Under the pieces are notes generated by a model. That model was not told the DNA's origin, did no database searches, and saw nothing but the letters and a program-made list of their open reading frames with translations. Below, piece after piece: positions 39,866 through 49,155 of a DNA stretch of 64,000 bases. This DNA comes from Streptomyces chumphonensis (GTDB lineage: Bacteria; Actinomycetota; Actinomycetes; Streptomycetales; Streptomycetaceae), in contig NZ_JACXYU010000006.1 in assembly GCF_014779715.1 (NCBI RefSeq), positions 1 through 64,000 of the forward strand. The letters run 5' to 3'. The position numbers and the translations under genes are program-made. Within the stretch, counting starts at the first letter, position 1, and each line of letters opens with the position of its first letter.

Positions 39866-40402
39866 ATGGATGCCGGCCCTCGTGGCGGCGACGAACCGGG
39901 ACGGGAGACGGGCCCCGCGACGCGGGTGCGCGACGACTCCCGCGAGAGCGCGGCGACCTCCGCGCGCGTCGGGACCGACGGGACGTCCGGGATCGCGGAC
40001 GTACCCGGGGCCCGGTTCGCCGTGGACGGCGCACCGGGCGGCGGCGAGGAGGAGCCGTACCCCGAGGAGTCGTACGCGGAGCTGCGACCGCCGCGCCGGC
40101 TGCGGCTGTGGCAGCTCGCGCCGATCGTCGGCCTCGCCGTGCTCGGCTCGCTGATGTTCGCCTTCCCCCTCGCCTTCGAGTTCGGGGACGGCGGCGCCGT
40201 CGTCGCGATGCTGGGCCTGCTGATCACCGGCTGCGCGGCGGGCTGGGGACTGATGGCGGCCCGCCGGGTCGGCCACGCCTGGCCCGGCATGCCGGCCCGG
40301 GGTACGGGGGAGCGCCCCGACTGGCGCGTCGTCGCCCTGTACGCGTCGGTCTGCGTCGTCCTGGTCGCGCTGGCGGTGTGGCGGGTGGCCCGCCTCCGGT
40401 AG
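39866..40402 (+). CDS. Hypothetical membrane protein
   Basis: 178 residues. The N-terminal 80 residues are disordered and rich in Gly, Arg, Glu and Asp. Two adjacent helices (LWQLAPIVGLAVLGSLMFAFPLAF and AVVAMLGLLITGCAAGWGLM, in part) and a C-terminal helix (VVALYASVCVVLVALAVW) follow. It is found between miaA and dapF in Streptomyces and has no known function. The ATG at 39866 lies nine bases after GGAGGG; a GTG at 39860 is too close to it. Confidence 0.78.
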   Translation: MDAGPRGGDEPGRETGPATRVRDDSRESAATSARVGTDGTSGIADVPGARFAVDGAPGGGEEEPYPEESYAELRPPRRLRLWQLAPIVGLAVLGSLMFAFPLAFEFGDGGAVVAMLGLLITGCAAGWGLMAARRVGHAWPGMPARGTGERPDWRVVALYASVCVVLVALAVWRVARLR

Positions 40403-40497
40403 ACCGTGGGGGTCCCGTCCGAGGGCGGCACCGCCCCGACGGCCCCCCGTGGTCGCGGCCGGGGGGCGCGCCGCGCCGGCTCCCGTACGATCGCCGT

Positions 40498-41382
40498 GTG
40501 AGCACCGCACCGCAGCCTTCCGCGCCTCTGGTCTTCCTCAAGGGCCACGGCACCGAGAACGACTTCGTGATCCTTCCCGACCCCGAGGGGCTGGTGGAAC
40601 TGCCGGCCCGCACGGTGGCGCGGCTGTGCGACCGCCGGGCGGGGCTGGGCGCCGACGGGGTGCTGCACGTGGTGCGGTCCGCCGCGCACCCCGAGGCGCG
40701 GGCGATGGCGGCGACGGCCGAGTGGTTCATGGACTACCGCAACAGCGACGGCAGCATCGCCGAGATGTGCGGCAACGGGGTGCGGGTCTTCGCCCGGTAC
40801 CTGCACCGCGCCGGCCTGGTGAAGGACGAGGCGTTCGGCGTCGCCACCCGAGCCGGGGTCCGGCACGTCCGGCTGGGCGAGGACGGACGGGTCACCGTCG
40901 GCATGGGCCGGGCGACGCTGCCGCAGGAGGAGCCGCCGGTCACCGTCACCGTGGGGGAGCGCACCTGGCCGGCCCGCAACGTGAACATGGGCAATCCGCA
41001 CGCCGTCGCCTTCGTCGCCGACCTCGCGGACGCCGGGCACCTGCTGGAGGCCCCGGTGGTGGCTCCGGCGGACGCCTACCCGGAGGGCACGAACGTCGAG
41101 TTCGTCGTCGACCGGGGGCCCGGGCACGTCGCGCTGCGCGTGCACGAGCGGGGTTCGGGCGAGACCCGTTCCTGCGGCACCGGAGCCTGCGCCGTCATGG
41201 TCGCCGCCGCCCGCCGGGACGGGGCCGACCCCGCCGAGCGGGGCGTGCCGGTGACGTACACGGTCGACGTGCCGGGAGGCCGGCTGGAGATCACCGAGCG
41301 CCCCGACGGCGAGATCGAGATGACCGGCCCGGCCGTCATCGTCGCCGAGGGTCTGGTCGAGCCGGCCTGGCTCGAGGCATAG
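40498..41382 (+). CDS. dapF: Diaminopimelate epimerase
   Basis: 294 residues from a GTG start. It interconverts LL- and meso-diaminopimelate for lysine and peptidoglycan synthesis; Streptomyces walls use LL-DAP. Catalytic cysteines are Cys91 (EMCGNGVR) and Cys226 (SCGTGACA). Substrate residues GHGTENDF and NMGNPHAV are intact. The last codons (PAWLEA) are part of a short tandem repeat that continues past the stop. Confidence 0.97.
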   Translation: MSTAPQPSAPLVFLKGHGTENDFVILPDPEGLVELPARTVARLCDRRAGLGADGVLHVVRSAAHPEARAMAATAEWFMDYRNSDGSIAEMCGNGVRVFARYLHRAGLVKDEAFGVATRAGVRHVRLGEDGRVTVGMGRATLPQEEPPVTVTVGERTWPARNVNMGNPHAVAFVADLADAGHLLEAPVVAPADAYPEGTNVEFVVDRGPGHVALRVHERGSGETRSCGTGACAVMVAAARRDGADPAERGVPVTYTVDVPGGRLEITERPDGEIEMTGPAVIVAEGLVEPAWLEA

Positions 41383-41436
41383 GGGTGCCTGCCTGGCTCG
41401 AGGCATAGGGGTGCCGGCCTGGCGGGCATGGGGGCC
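41365..41436 (+). repeat. 26-bp tandem repeat covering the dapF stop codon
   Basis: GCCTGGCTCGAGGCATAGGG, continuing GTGCC, occurs at 41365-41389 and again at 41391-41415, a 26-bp period. A degraded third copy (GCCTGGCGGGCATGGGGGCC) starts at 41417. Each full copy contains the end of dapF including its TAG, so the duplication lies outside the functional gene. Confidence 0.85.
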
Positions 41437-41611
41437 CGGCCCGGCTCGGGGCCTAGCGTGCCTCCGGCTGGTGCCTCAACTCGCCACGCGGGACGCGGAT
41501 GTCGCCCGATGGGGTGATCCCTCCCGCAGGCGGCACCACCCACGGGGTGCCACGTGGTGAGGTCGGTAGCATCGACCAACTGACGGTGCGACACCTGGAC
41601 AGGGGGCTGCC

Positions 41612-43723
41612 TTGAGCGCGGTACGGGGCCTGAGAAAACTCAGCCGGGCTGCGATGAGCGGCTCCGCCCCGCGCGGCGGCCTCCCGGACGCCCTGGAGCA
41701 CGTGGCCCAGGCCCACCGCGCCCACCACCCGCGCGCCGACCTCGCACCGCTGCGCCGGGCCTATCTCCTGGCCGAGTCCTCGCACCGCGGCCAGATGCGC
41801 AAGAGCGGCGAGCCGTACATCACGCACCCGCTGGCCGTGACCCTCATCCTGGCGCAGCTCGGCGCGGAGACGACGACGCTGACGGCGTCGCTGCTGCACG
41901 ACACGGTGGAGGACACCGACGTCACGCTCGACCAGGTGCGCGCGGAGTTCGGCGCCGAGGTGGCCTACCTCGTGGACGGTGTCACCAAGCTCGAGAAGGT
42001 CGACTACGGAGCCGCCGCCGAGCCGGAGACGTTCCGCAAGATGCTCGTCGCCACCGGCGACGACGTCCGCGTCATGACCGTCAAGCTCGCCGACCGGCTG
42101 CACAACATGCGCACCCTCGGTGTCATGCGGCCGGAGAAGCAGGCCCGCATCGCCAAGGTCACGCGGGACGTGCTCATCCCGCTCGCCGAACGGCTCGGCG
42201 TCCAGGCGCTCAAGACGGAGCTGGAGGATCTGGCGTTCCAGATCCTGCATCCGGAGAGCTACGCGCACACCCGGGAGATCATGCGGGCCCACACGGCCGG
42301 GCCCGATCCGCTCCGGGCCGTCGCCGACGCGGTGCGCGGCGTGCTGCGGGACTCCCCGGTCGGGGCCGAGGTGCAGGTCCGGCCGCGCCACGCGCTGTCC
42401 GTGCACCGCGCCGTGAAGAAGCGCGGGCCGCTGGGCCCCTGCGACTTCGGACGGCTCCTCATCCTCGTCGAGGACGACGCCGACTGCTACGCCGTGCTCG
42501 GGGAGCTGCACACCTGCTTCACCCCGGTCATCTCCGAGTTCAAGGACTTCATCGCGGTCCCGAAGTTCAACCTCTACCAGTCCCTGCACACGGCCTTCGC
42601 CGACCCGGAGGGCCGGGTGGCGGAGGTCCTGATCCGCACCCGTCGCATGCACCGGGTCGCGGAGGCGGGCGTCATCGCGCTCGGTGATCCGCATCGCCGC
42701 GCCCCCGCGGAGGACGCGGCGGACCCCGCCGATGCGGCGGGCGGCGCCGACCGGCCGGCCGGGGCGCGCGAGGGTGAGGCGGAGCGGGTGGACCCGACCA
42801 GGCCGGGCTGGCTGTCCCGGCTGCTGGAGTGGCAGAGCGACGCTCCGGACCCCGACACGTTCTGGGCCCACCTGCGGGAGGACCTGGCACAGGACCGCGA
42901 GGTCACCGTCTTCTGCGGGGGCGGCACGCTGCACCTGCCCGCCGGGGCCACCTGCCTCGACGCCGCCTACGCGCGGTACGGGCCCCGGGCGCACACCTGC
43001 GTCGGGGCCCGCGTCGACGGGCGGCTCACCACGCTCGGCACGGTCCTGCGCGACGGGGACGCCCTCCACCTGCTCCTCGCTCCCGAGGGCGCCTCGGGGC
43101 CCTCCCCGGACTGGCTCGACCACGTGCGCACGCCCGCCGCGCGGATCGCCGTCCGGCGGTGGCTGGAGGCCCACCCCGAGGGCGGTACCCCGGCCGAGGC
43201 CGCGCCCGCGCCGGTGGCGGACGGGTCGGGGCCGGGCGGTGCCGGGCGTCCGTCGCCCGCTCCCGGTGCGGAGCGGGCCGCCGTGGCGGTGGAGCAGCCG
43301 GACCGCCCGGTGCGGCTCGCCCGGTGCTGTACGCCGGTGCCCCCCGACCCGGTCACGGGCTTTCCCGTACGGGGTGGCGCCGTCACCGTGCATCGCGACG
43401 CCTGCGCCGTCGCGGGGCGGATGACGGCGTCGGGGCGTCGACCGGTTCCCGTGCGCTGGGAGGCCGGGGGAGGCGGGTGCCGGGTGACGCTGCTGGCGGA
43501 GGCGTTCGGACGGCCGCGGCTGCTGGCCGACCTGACCGAGGCCATCGCCGTGCAGGGCGCCGCCGTCATCTCCGCCGACGTCGAGCCGCCGCGTGAGCAG
43601 CGGGTGCGGCACCGGTACACGCTGCGACTGCCGGACGCCACGGCGCTGCCGGCCCTGATGCGGGCCATGCGCGGTGTGCCGGGCGTCTACGACGTGGCCC
43701 GCGCCACCCGTCCCGTGGTGTGA
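41612..43723 (+). CDS. rshA: RelA/SpoT homologue RshA
   Basis: 703 residues from a TTG start preceded by AGGGGG. The N-terminal HD hydrolase domain is intact: His72, His96-Asp97 (LLHDTVEDT) and LADRLHNMRT at 160-168. The synthetase domain is diverged: the nucleotide-binding GRPKHYYSIY motif is replaced by VRPRHALSVH (256-265) and the following conserved HW pair of the AEYGVAAHW motif is missing (AEAGVIALG). Asp278 and Glu338 are kept. A 50-residue low-complexity insert, a TGS domain, a zinc-finger-like RCCTPVPPD motif and an ACT domain complete it. Position and form match S. coelicolor rshA, the second (p)ppGpp enzyme. I expect strong hydrolase and weak or conditional synthetase activity. Confidence 0.9.
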   Translation: MSAVRGLRKLSRAAMSGSAPRGGLPDALEHVAQAHRAHHPRADLAPLRRAYLLAESSHRGQMRKSGEPYITHPLAVTLILAQLGAETTTLTASLLHDTVEDTDVTLDQVRAEFGAEVAYLVDGVTKLEKVDYGAAAEPETFRKMLVATGDDVRVMTVKLADRLHNMRTLGVMRPEKQARIAKVTRDVLIPLAERLGVQALKTELEDLAFQILHPESYAHTREIMRAHTAGPDPLRAVADAVRGVLRDSPVGAEVQVRPRHALSVHRAVKKRGPLGPCDFGRLLILVEDDADCYAVLGELHTCFTPVISEFKDFIAVPKFNLYQSLHTAFADPEGRVAEVLIRTRRMHRVAEAGVIALGDPHRRAPAEDAADPADAAGGADRPAGAREGEAERVDPTRPGWLSRLLEWQSDAPDPDTFWAHLREDLAQDREVTVFCGGGTLHLPAGATCLDAAYARYGPRAHTCVGARVDGRLTTLGTVLRDGDALHLLLAPEGASGPSPDWLDHVRTPAARIAVRRWLEAHPEGGTPAEAAPAPVADGSGPGGAGRPSPAPGAERAAVAVEQPDRPVRLARCCTPVPPDPVTGFPVRGGAVTVHRDACAVAGRMTASGRRPVPVRWEAGGGGCRVTLLAEAFGRPRLLADLTEAIAVQGAAVISADVEPPREQRVRHRYTLRLPDATALPALMRAMRGVPGVYDVARATRPVV

Positions 43724-43866
43724 GGCGCCTGGTCCGGGCGGGCCGAGGTGTCGTTCGTCGGGCGTGGTGCGGGCCCCATCCGACAGTTGCGGTATGACCA
43801 TCCGATCGGGTGGCCCGGTGACGCGCCGTCACCGAACCGGCCCCTCCGGCTGGTACCTGATGGATC

Positions 43867-45363
43867 ATGACCTCCCCCCGCCCGCACCCGGCCCCCCGGA
43901 CCCCGCGCTCCCGACCCGCCCGCGCCCGCCTGCGGTCCCGGCTCACCGCCACCGCCGCCGTCGCCGTCTCGCTCGGCCTCGTCGCCTCCGCGCCGCAGCC
44001 CGAGGCGCTGGGCCTCGGCGACCGCCTCTTCCCCACGCTCGGCAACCCCGGCTACGACGTCCTGCGCTACGCCGTCGACCTGCGCTACAGCGGGGACAAC
44101 ACCCGCCCCCTGGAGGCCGGGACGCGCATCACCGCCCGCGTCACCGGTGAGCGGATGGAACGGCTCAACCTCGACTTCGCCAACGGCACGGTGCGCGAGA
44201 CCCGCATCGACGGCGAGCGGGTGCCGTGGACCTCGGCGGGGGAGGACCTCGTCCTCACCCCCGGCCGGGAGCTCAAGCGGGGCGACGTCGTGCGCATCGA
44301 CGTGCGGCACACCAGCCCCACCTCCGGGGCCCGGCCCAGCGGCTGGATCAGGACCGAGCGGGACGGACTGGTGATGGCCAACCAGGCCGACGCCGCGCAC
44401 CGCGTCTTCCCCGCCAACGACCACCCGTCCGACAAGGCGCGGTTCACCTTCCGCATCACCGCCCCGACCGGCTTCACCGCCGTGGCCAACGGGCGCCGGG
44501 TCGGTGAACGGACCAGCGGCGACACGGTCACCCGCACCTACCGCACCGTCCGCCCCATGGCCACCGAGCTCGCGCAGGTCGCCATCGGCCGGTCCGTCGT
44601 CGTCCGGGACGAGGGGCCGGGCGGCCTGCCGCTGCGCCACGTCGTGCCCGAACAGCACCGGGCGGCGCTGGAGCCCTGGCTCAAGAGGACGCCGGAGCAC
44701 CTGAGGTGGATGCGGGAGAAGGTGGGTGCCTACCCCTTCGAGAACTACGGCCTGCTCGTGGCCGAGGCCGACCTCGGCTTCGCCCTGGAGACGCAGACCC
44801 TGTCGCTGTTCTCCGTCGACTTCCTCACCAACACCCGCTACCCCGCCTGGTACCGGGAGGCCGTCATGATCCACGAACTGGCCCACCACTGGTACGGCAA
44901 CAGCGTCAGCCCGCGCCGGTGGGACGACCTGTGGCTGGGCGAGGGGCACGCCACCTGGTACGAGTGGCACTGGGCCGCCGAACACGGCGGGCCGTCGCTG
45001 TCCCGGCTCGCCCGCACGGCGTACGAGGCGTCCGACACCTGGCGGCGCGACTACGGGCCGCCCGCGCGGATCCACCGTCCCGAGGACGACGACAAGCTCG
45101 GCATCTTCCGCCCCGTCGTCTACGAGGGGTCGGCCGTCGCCCTCTACGCCCTGCGGCAGAGGATCGGGGCGCCGGCGTTCGACGAGCTCCAGCGGACGTG
45201 GGTCGAGCGCCACGCCCACGGCGTCGCCTCCACCGCGGACTTCGTCGCCCTGGCGAGCGAGGTCGCCGGGGAGGACCTCACCACGTTCCTGCACGCCTGG
45301 CTGTACGGCGAGCGCACCCCGCCCATGCCCGGCCACCCGGACTGGCGCAGCACGGCGAGCTGA
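43867..45363 (+). CDS. Exported M1-family metallopeptidase
   Basis: 498 residues. An arginine-rich N-terminus with a hydrophobic core (LTATAAVAVSLGLVASA) is a signal peptide, possibly Tat-like in charge but lacking a plain RR motif. The zinc motif HELAHHWYG (His336, His340) with the distal glutamate in LGEGHATW is the M1 aminopeptidase site. It is shorter than PepN, as in the secreted actinomycete group found beside hflX. It likely trims peptides outside the cell. Confidence 0.9.
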   Translation: MTSPRPHPAPRTPRSRPARARLRSRLTATAAVAVSLGLVASAPQPEALGLGDRLFPTLGNPGYDVLRYAVDLRYSGDNTRPLEAGTRITARVTGERMERLNLDFANGTVRETRIDGERVPWTSAGEDLVLTPGRELKRGDVVRIDVRHTSPTSGARPSGWIRTERDGLVMANQADAAHRVFPANDHPSDKARFTFRITAPTGFTAVANGRRVGERTSGDTVTRTYRTVRPMATELAQVAIGRSVVVRDEGPGGLPLRHVVPEQHRAALEPWLKRTPEHLRWMREKVGAYPFENYGLLVAEADLGFALETQTLSLFSVDFLTNTRYPAWYREAVMIHELAHHWYGNSVSPRRWDDLWLGEGHATWYEWHWAAEHGGPSLSRLARTAYEASDTWRRDYGPPARIHRPEDDDKLGIFRPVVYEGSAVALYALRQRIGAPAFDELQRTWVERHAHGVASTADFVALASEVAGEDLTTFLHAWLYGERTPPMPGHPDWRSTAS

Positions 45364-45533
45364 CCGCGCGCCGGCGGTGGATACTCACGTGACGCCGTCG
45401 TCCGGCCGTGCCACCATTTCCCCGAGGGCCCGGGAACGCCCCGCGCGCCCGCCCTCGTCCCTCGGGGGAATGAACGGCCGCCGCCGTGCGTTGGCCCCTA
45501 CCGAGGTCCATTTCCATCGACGTGAGGACACCC

Positions 45534-47021
45534 TTGACCTTCTCTTCTTCTCTTCCGCACCTCGGCCAGCGCAACGAACCCACCACGCGCCGTGCTGACG
45601 CCCTGATGGAGGAGGACGTCGCATGGAGCCACGAGATCGACGGGGAGCGTGACGGCGAGCAGTTCGACCGCTCGGACCGGGCGGCGCTGCGCCGCGTCGC
45701 GGGCCTCTCCACCGAGCTCCAGGACGTCACGGAGGTCGAGTACCGGCAGCTGCGCCTGGAGCGCGTCGTCCTCGTCGGCGTCTGGACGTCCGGCACGGCG
45801 CAGGACGCGGAGAACTCGCTGGCCGAGCTCGCCGCGCTCGCCGAGACCGCCGGCGCCGAGGTGCTCGACGGCGTCGTCCAGCGCCGTGACAAGCCCGACC
45901 CGGCCACCTACATCGGTTCCGGCAAGGCCGAGGAGCTGCGCGACATCGTGCTCGAGACCGGCGCGGACACCGTCGTGTGCGACGGTGAGCTCAGCCCCGG
46001 GCAGCTGATCCACCTGGAGGACGTCGTCAAGGTCAAGGTGGTCGACCGCACCGCCCTGATCCTCGACATCTTCGCCCAGCACGCCAAGTCCCGTGAGGGC
46101 AAGGCCCAGGTCTCGCTCGCTCAGATGCAGTACATGCTGCCCAGGCTGCGCGGCTGGGGCCAGTCGCTGTCCCGGCAGATGGGCGGCGGTGGCTCCGGTT
46201 CGTCCGGCGGCGGCATGGCCACCCGTGGCCCCGGTGAGACCAAGATCGAGACCGACCGTCGACGCATCCGCGAGAAGATGGCGAAGATGCGCCGCGAGAT
46301 CGCGGAGATGAAGACGGGCCGCGAGGTCAAGCGTCAGGAACGGCGGCGCAACCAGGTCCCGTCCGTCGCCATCGCCGGCTACACCAACGCGGGCAAGTCC
46401 TCCCTCCTCAACCGGCTCACCGGTGCCGGCGTCCTGGTGGAGAACGCCCTGTTCGCCACCCTGGACCCGACGGTCCGCCGGGCCGAGACGCCCAGCGGGC
46501 GGCAGTACACCCTGGCCGACACCGTCGGCTTCGTCCGACACCTGCCGCACCACCTGGTGGAGGCGTTCCGCTCCACGATGGAGGAGGTCGGCGACTCCGA
46601 CCTGATCCTGCACGTGGTGGACGGCGCCCACCCGGTGCCCGAGGAGCAGCTCGCCGCCGTACGGGAGGTCATCCGCGACGTCGGTGCCACGGACGTGCCG
46701 GAGATCGTCGTGATCAACAAGGCAGACGTCGCCGACCCCCTCGTCGTCCAACGGCTGCTGCGCAACGAGCAGCACGCCCTCGCCGTCTCCGCCCACTCCG
46801 GCGCGGGCATCGAGGAGCTGCTCGCGCTGATCGACGCCGAGCTGCCCCGCCCCGCCGTCGAGGTGGAGGCCCTGGTGCCCTACACCGAGGGCGGCCTCGT
46901 CTCCCGCGTGCACACCGAGGGCGAACTGCTGTCCGAGGAGCACACGGAGACGGGCACGCTGGTCAGGGCCCGGGTCCACGACGAGCTGGCGGCGGCCCTG
47001 CGGCCCTACGCGGCGGCCTGA
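45534..47021 (+). CDS. hflX: Ribosome-associated GTPase HflX
   Basis: 495 residues. The N-terminal HflX domain (RLERVVLVGVW, then YIGSGKAEEL and CDGELSPGQ) precedes the coiled linker and the G domain: G1 GYTNAGKSS, G3 DTVGFV, G4 NKAD. HflX splits stalled or stressed ribosomes. The TTG start before TFSSS follows GAGGA by five bases; this also agrees with the known length of the Streptomyces protein, which begins near the RADALMEEDVAWSHEIDGE region. A perfect palindromic terminator follows. Confidence 0.94.
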   Translation: MTFSSSLPHLGQRNEPTTRRADALMEEDVAWSHEIDGERDGEQFDRSDRAALRRVAGLSTELQDVTEVEYRQLRLERVVLVGVWTSGTAQDAENSLAELAALAETAGAEVLDGVVQRRDKPDPATYIGSGKAEELRDIVLETGADTVVCDGELSPGQLIHLEDVVKVKVVDRTALILDIFAQHAKSREGKAQVSLAQMQYMLPRLRGWGQSLSRQMGGGGSGSSGGGMATRGPGETKIETDRRRIREKMAKMRREIAEMKTGREVKRQERRRNQVPSVAIAGYTNAGKSSLLNRLTGAGVLVENALFATLDPTVRRAETPSGRQYTLADTVGFVRHLPHHLVEAFRSTMEEVGDSDLILHVVDGAHPVPEEQLAAVREVIRDVGATDVPEIVVINKADVADPLVVQRLLRNEQHALAVSAHSGAGIEELLALIDAELPRPAVEVEALVPYTEGGLVSRVHTEGELLSEEHTETGTLVRARVHDELAAALRPYAAA

Positions 47022-47044
47022 CGGGCCGGGCCGCGCCCTCCACG

Positions 47045-47084
47045 GGCGGGAGGGTCGGCGGTGCGCACCGCCGACCCTCCCGCC
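47045..47084. terminator. Perfect 40-nt palindrome after hflX
   Basis: Two 20-nt arms (outer GGCGGGAGGG, centre GGTGCGCACC) are exactly complementary with no spacer. It lies between hflX and the convergent universal-stress gene and marks the left edge of the stress island. Confidence 0.9.
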
Positions 47085-47117
47085 ATGCCCCGTCGGAGTC
47101 GTTCCGAGGCCCCGCCC

Positions 47118-47981
47118 TCAGGGCCGCACGACGGCGACCGGGCAGCGGGCGTGGTGCAGGACCGCCTGGCTGACCGACCCGAGGAGCAGCCCGGCGAAGC
47201 CCCCGCGGCCCCGGGCCCCGACCACGAGCAGCCCCGCGTCCGCGCTCGCCTCGATGAGCGTCTCGCGGACGCCGCCGCGCACCACCGACTGCTCCACGGG
47301 GACGTCCGGGTGGCGCTCGCGCAGACCGGCCAGGCTCTCGGCCAGGAGACGCTCCTCCTCGCCGTCCGGCGGACCCGACGGCGCGGGTGCGCCCGGGGGC
47401 AGCGGGGTGCAGGCGTGCAGGGCGCGCACGCCGGTGCCCCGGAGCGCCGCCTCCTCGAAGGCGAAGGCGGCCGCCGCCGCTCCGGTCGGCGATCCGTCCA
47501 CGCCGAGCAGTACCGGGCCGGACGCGTCGCCCTCGCCGCGCACCACCAGGAGCGGGCAGTGGCCGTGCGCCGCCAGGTGCACCGCCGTCGACCCCAGGAG
47601 CAGGGCCCGGAACTCCCCCCGTCCCCGGCTCCCGAGCACGACCACGGCCGCTGAGCGCGAGGCGGTCTCCAGTACCGTCAGCGCCTCTCCGGGCAGCACG
47701 GCACCGCTGACGCGCCCGCCCGCCCCGGCCGCCCGTGCCGTCTCCACGGCCTCGGCCACCAGCGTTTCCGCCCGGTCCCGCAGACCGCCCTCACCGGGGG
47801 CGTCGGGCGGGCCGGGCGGCAGGAGCGGCACGGGAGTGGTGAGGGCGTGCACGACGTGCAGGGCCCGCCCGCGCAGCCGCGCCTCCCGGGCCGCGAGGAG
47901 CACCGCCGCCCGGCTCGACCGGGAGCCGTCCACGCCGACCACCACGGCGCCGGCGGCCGACGCCGCCTCCGCCCCGCTCAC
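47118..47981 (-). CDS. Tandem universal stress protein, subfamily A
   Basis: 287 residues with two UspA domains. Each has the ATP-binding pattern G-x2-G-x9-G-(S/T): GSRGRGEFRALLLGS (about 120-135) and GARGRGGFAGLLLGS near the C-terminus. Both start with a VGVDGS strand. USPs of this type bind ATP and support survival in hypoxia or stationary phase. The GTG start overlaps the stop of the upstream USP gene (GTGA), so the two are one translational unit. It ends in ARCPVAVVRP like the USP at 53748. Confidence 0.9.
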   Translation of the reverse strand: MSGAEAASAAGAVVVGVDGSRSSRAAVLLAAREARLRGRALHVVHALTTPVPLLPPGPPDAPGEGGLRDRAETLVAEAVETARAAGAGGRVSGAVLPGEALTVLETASRSAAVVVLGSRGRGEFRALLLGSTAVHLAAHGHCPLLVVRGEGDASGPVLLGVDGSPTGAAAAAFAFEEAALRGTGVRALHACTPLPPGAPAPSGPPDGEEERLLAESLAGLRERHPDVPVEQSVVRGGVRETLIEASADAGLLVVGARGRGGFAGLLLGSVSQAVLHHARCPVAVVRP

Positions 47982-48883
47982 CGGTGCGGGACCACGGCCA
48001 CGGGCGCGTGGGCGTGGTGCAGGACGGCGAGGGCGACGGGACCGACGTGGGTGCCGAGCGGCGACCGGCGCACGCGCCGTCCGACGACGACGAGCGCGGC
48101 GGATCCCGCGTTGTCCACGAGGTGGTCGGCCGGACCACCGCTGACCACCTGCGCCGTGACGCGGACGCCGGGGTACTTCTCCTCCCACGGACGCAGCATC
48201 GCCCGCAGACGCTCGGTCGCCAGGTCGGAGACGTCCGTGTACACCTCCGGCGGCAGGACGTAGGGGTCGGCGCCGTAGATGAGGGGCATGCGCCAGCTGT
48301 GCACGGCCCGCAGCGGGGCGTCGCGGCGTGCGGCGGCATCGAAGGCGAAGGCCAGGAGTTCCTCGCAGGGCTCGTCCACGTCCACCCCGACGAGGATCTC
48401 CCGGGGCCGGTCGACCGCTCCGGGGACGCCGTCGTCCGCGCCGCGCTCCCCGGTGCCGTCGTCCGGTCGCCGGGACCTCACCAGGACCACGGGGCAGGCG
48501 GTGTGCGGCACGGTCCGCAGGCCGACCGAGCCGACGAGGTGGCCCAGCAGCCTCCCCAGGCCGCGTGAGCCGAGGACGAGCAGGTCCGTCTCGCCGGAGG
48601 CCTCGACGAGCTCCTGGTGCGGACGGCCCCGGCGCACGTCCGTGCGCGTGGGCAGCCCGGGGTGGCGCCGGGACGCCCGCTCGGCGGCCTCCGCGCAGAT
48701 CCGGTGCGCGGCCCGGGACTCCGCGTCCGCATCCACGACGGCCGAGTAGGGGACGGGCACGGACTCGTAGACCTGCACCAGCCGCAGCGTCGCCCCGCGC
48801 AGCGCGGCCTCGTCCGCCGCCCAGTCGGTCGCCGCGAGGCTTTCGGAGGAGCCGTCGAGCCCCACGGTCACGGTGTGCGTCAT
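47978..48883 (-). CDS. Tandem universal stress protein, subfamily B
   Basis: 301 residues. The N-terminal domain (TVTVGLDGSSES, then GSRGLGRLLGHLVGSVG) has a normal nucleotide motif. The second domain has lost it (VVGRRVRRSPLGTHVGPVA), so only one ATP site is likely. The C-terminal HHAHAPVAVVPHR is shared with the USPs at 52600 and 54716. First gene of a leftward pair. A dyad resembling a DevR box lies about 105 nt upstream. Confidence 0.9.
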   Translation of the reverse strand: MTHTVTVGLDGSSESLAATDWAADEAALRGATLRLVQVYESVPVPYSAVVDADAESRAAHRICAEAAERASRRHPGLPTRTDVRRGRPHQELVEASGETDLLVLGSRGLGRLLGHLVGSVGLRTVPHTACPVVLVRSRRPDDGTGERGADDGVPGAVDRPREILVGVDVDEPCEELLAFAFDAAARRDAPLRAVHSWRMPLIYGADPYVLPPEVYTDVSDLATERLRAMLRPWEEKYPGVRVTAQVVSGGPADHLVDNAGSAALVVVGRRVRRSPLGTHVGPVALAVLHHAHAPVAVVPHR

Positions 48884-48987
48884 GATCTTCCTTCGGCAGT
48901 GGCGGTGGGCGGCGGGCGGCCGCTCCGGTCCTTGGGGTGCGGGGTACCGCGTCGGAGGGCGGTGCTAACGGGCCGGACCGGTCCGGC

Positions 48988-49001
48988 GTCCGAACGGTCC
49001 C
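48988..49001. promoter_or_regulatory. Putative DevR/OsdR-type box 1 (weak)
   Basis: GTCCGAACGGTCCC shares the CCG-AA-CGG core with the box at 53664. It is 105 nt upstream of the leftward USP start at 48883 and directly abuts a perfect 16-bp palindrome. Confidence 0.35.
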
Positions 49002-49070
49002 GTCCGGCCCCGTGCCCCGGCGGCGGCCCCGCGGTACCACCGTCGCCCGCCCGCCCCGGTCCGCACAGGT

Positions 49071-49082
49071 GGCCGACCGGCC
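49071..49082. promoter_or_regulatory. Putative DevR/OsdR-type box 2
   Basis: GGCCGACCGGCC: five-base arms GGCCG/CGGCC with a 2-nt spacer. It lies 142 nt before the response-regulator start and 187 nt before the leftward USP, so it could serve either gene. Confidence 0.4.
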
Positions 49083-49139
49083 CGCGTCGGGTGCCGGAGG
49101 TCCCGGCGTGCCCGCCCGGCCGGACGCCGGGTCCGGATG

Positions 49140-49155
49140 AGGGCCGGACGGCCCT
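49140..49155. promoter_or_regulatory. Putative DevR/OsdR-type box 3
   Basis: AGGGCCGGACGGCCCT: seven-base perfect arms around GA. It lies 69 nt before the ATG of the response-regulator gene and would suit autoregulation. It has the same arm length and spacer as the mycobacterial DevR box GGGACT-N2-AGTCCC. Confidence 0.5.

Noticed and set aside
48972..48987. Perfect 16-bp palindrome GCCGGACCGGTCCGGC as an independent operator
   Set aside because: It abuts the weak DevR-type box and could be a terminator-like or chance GC palindrome; no second copy was noticed, so it is mentioned only within the regulatory region.
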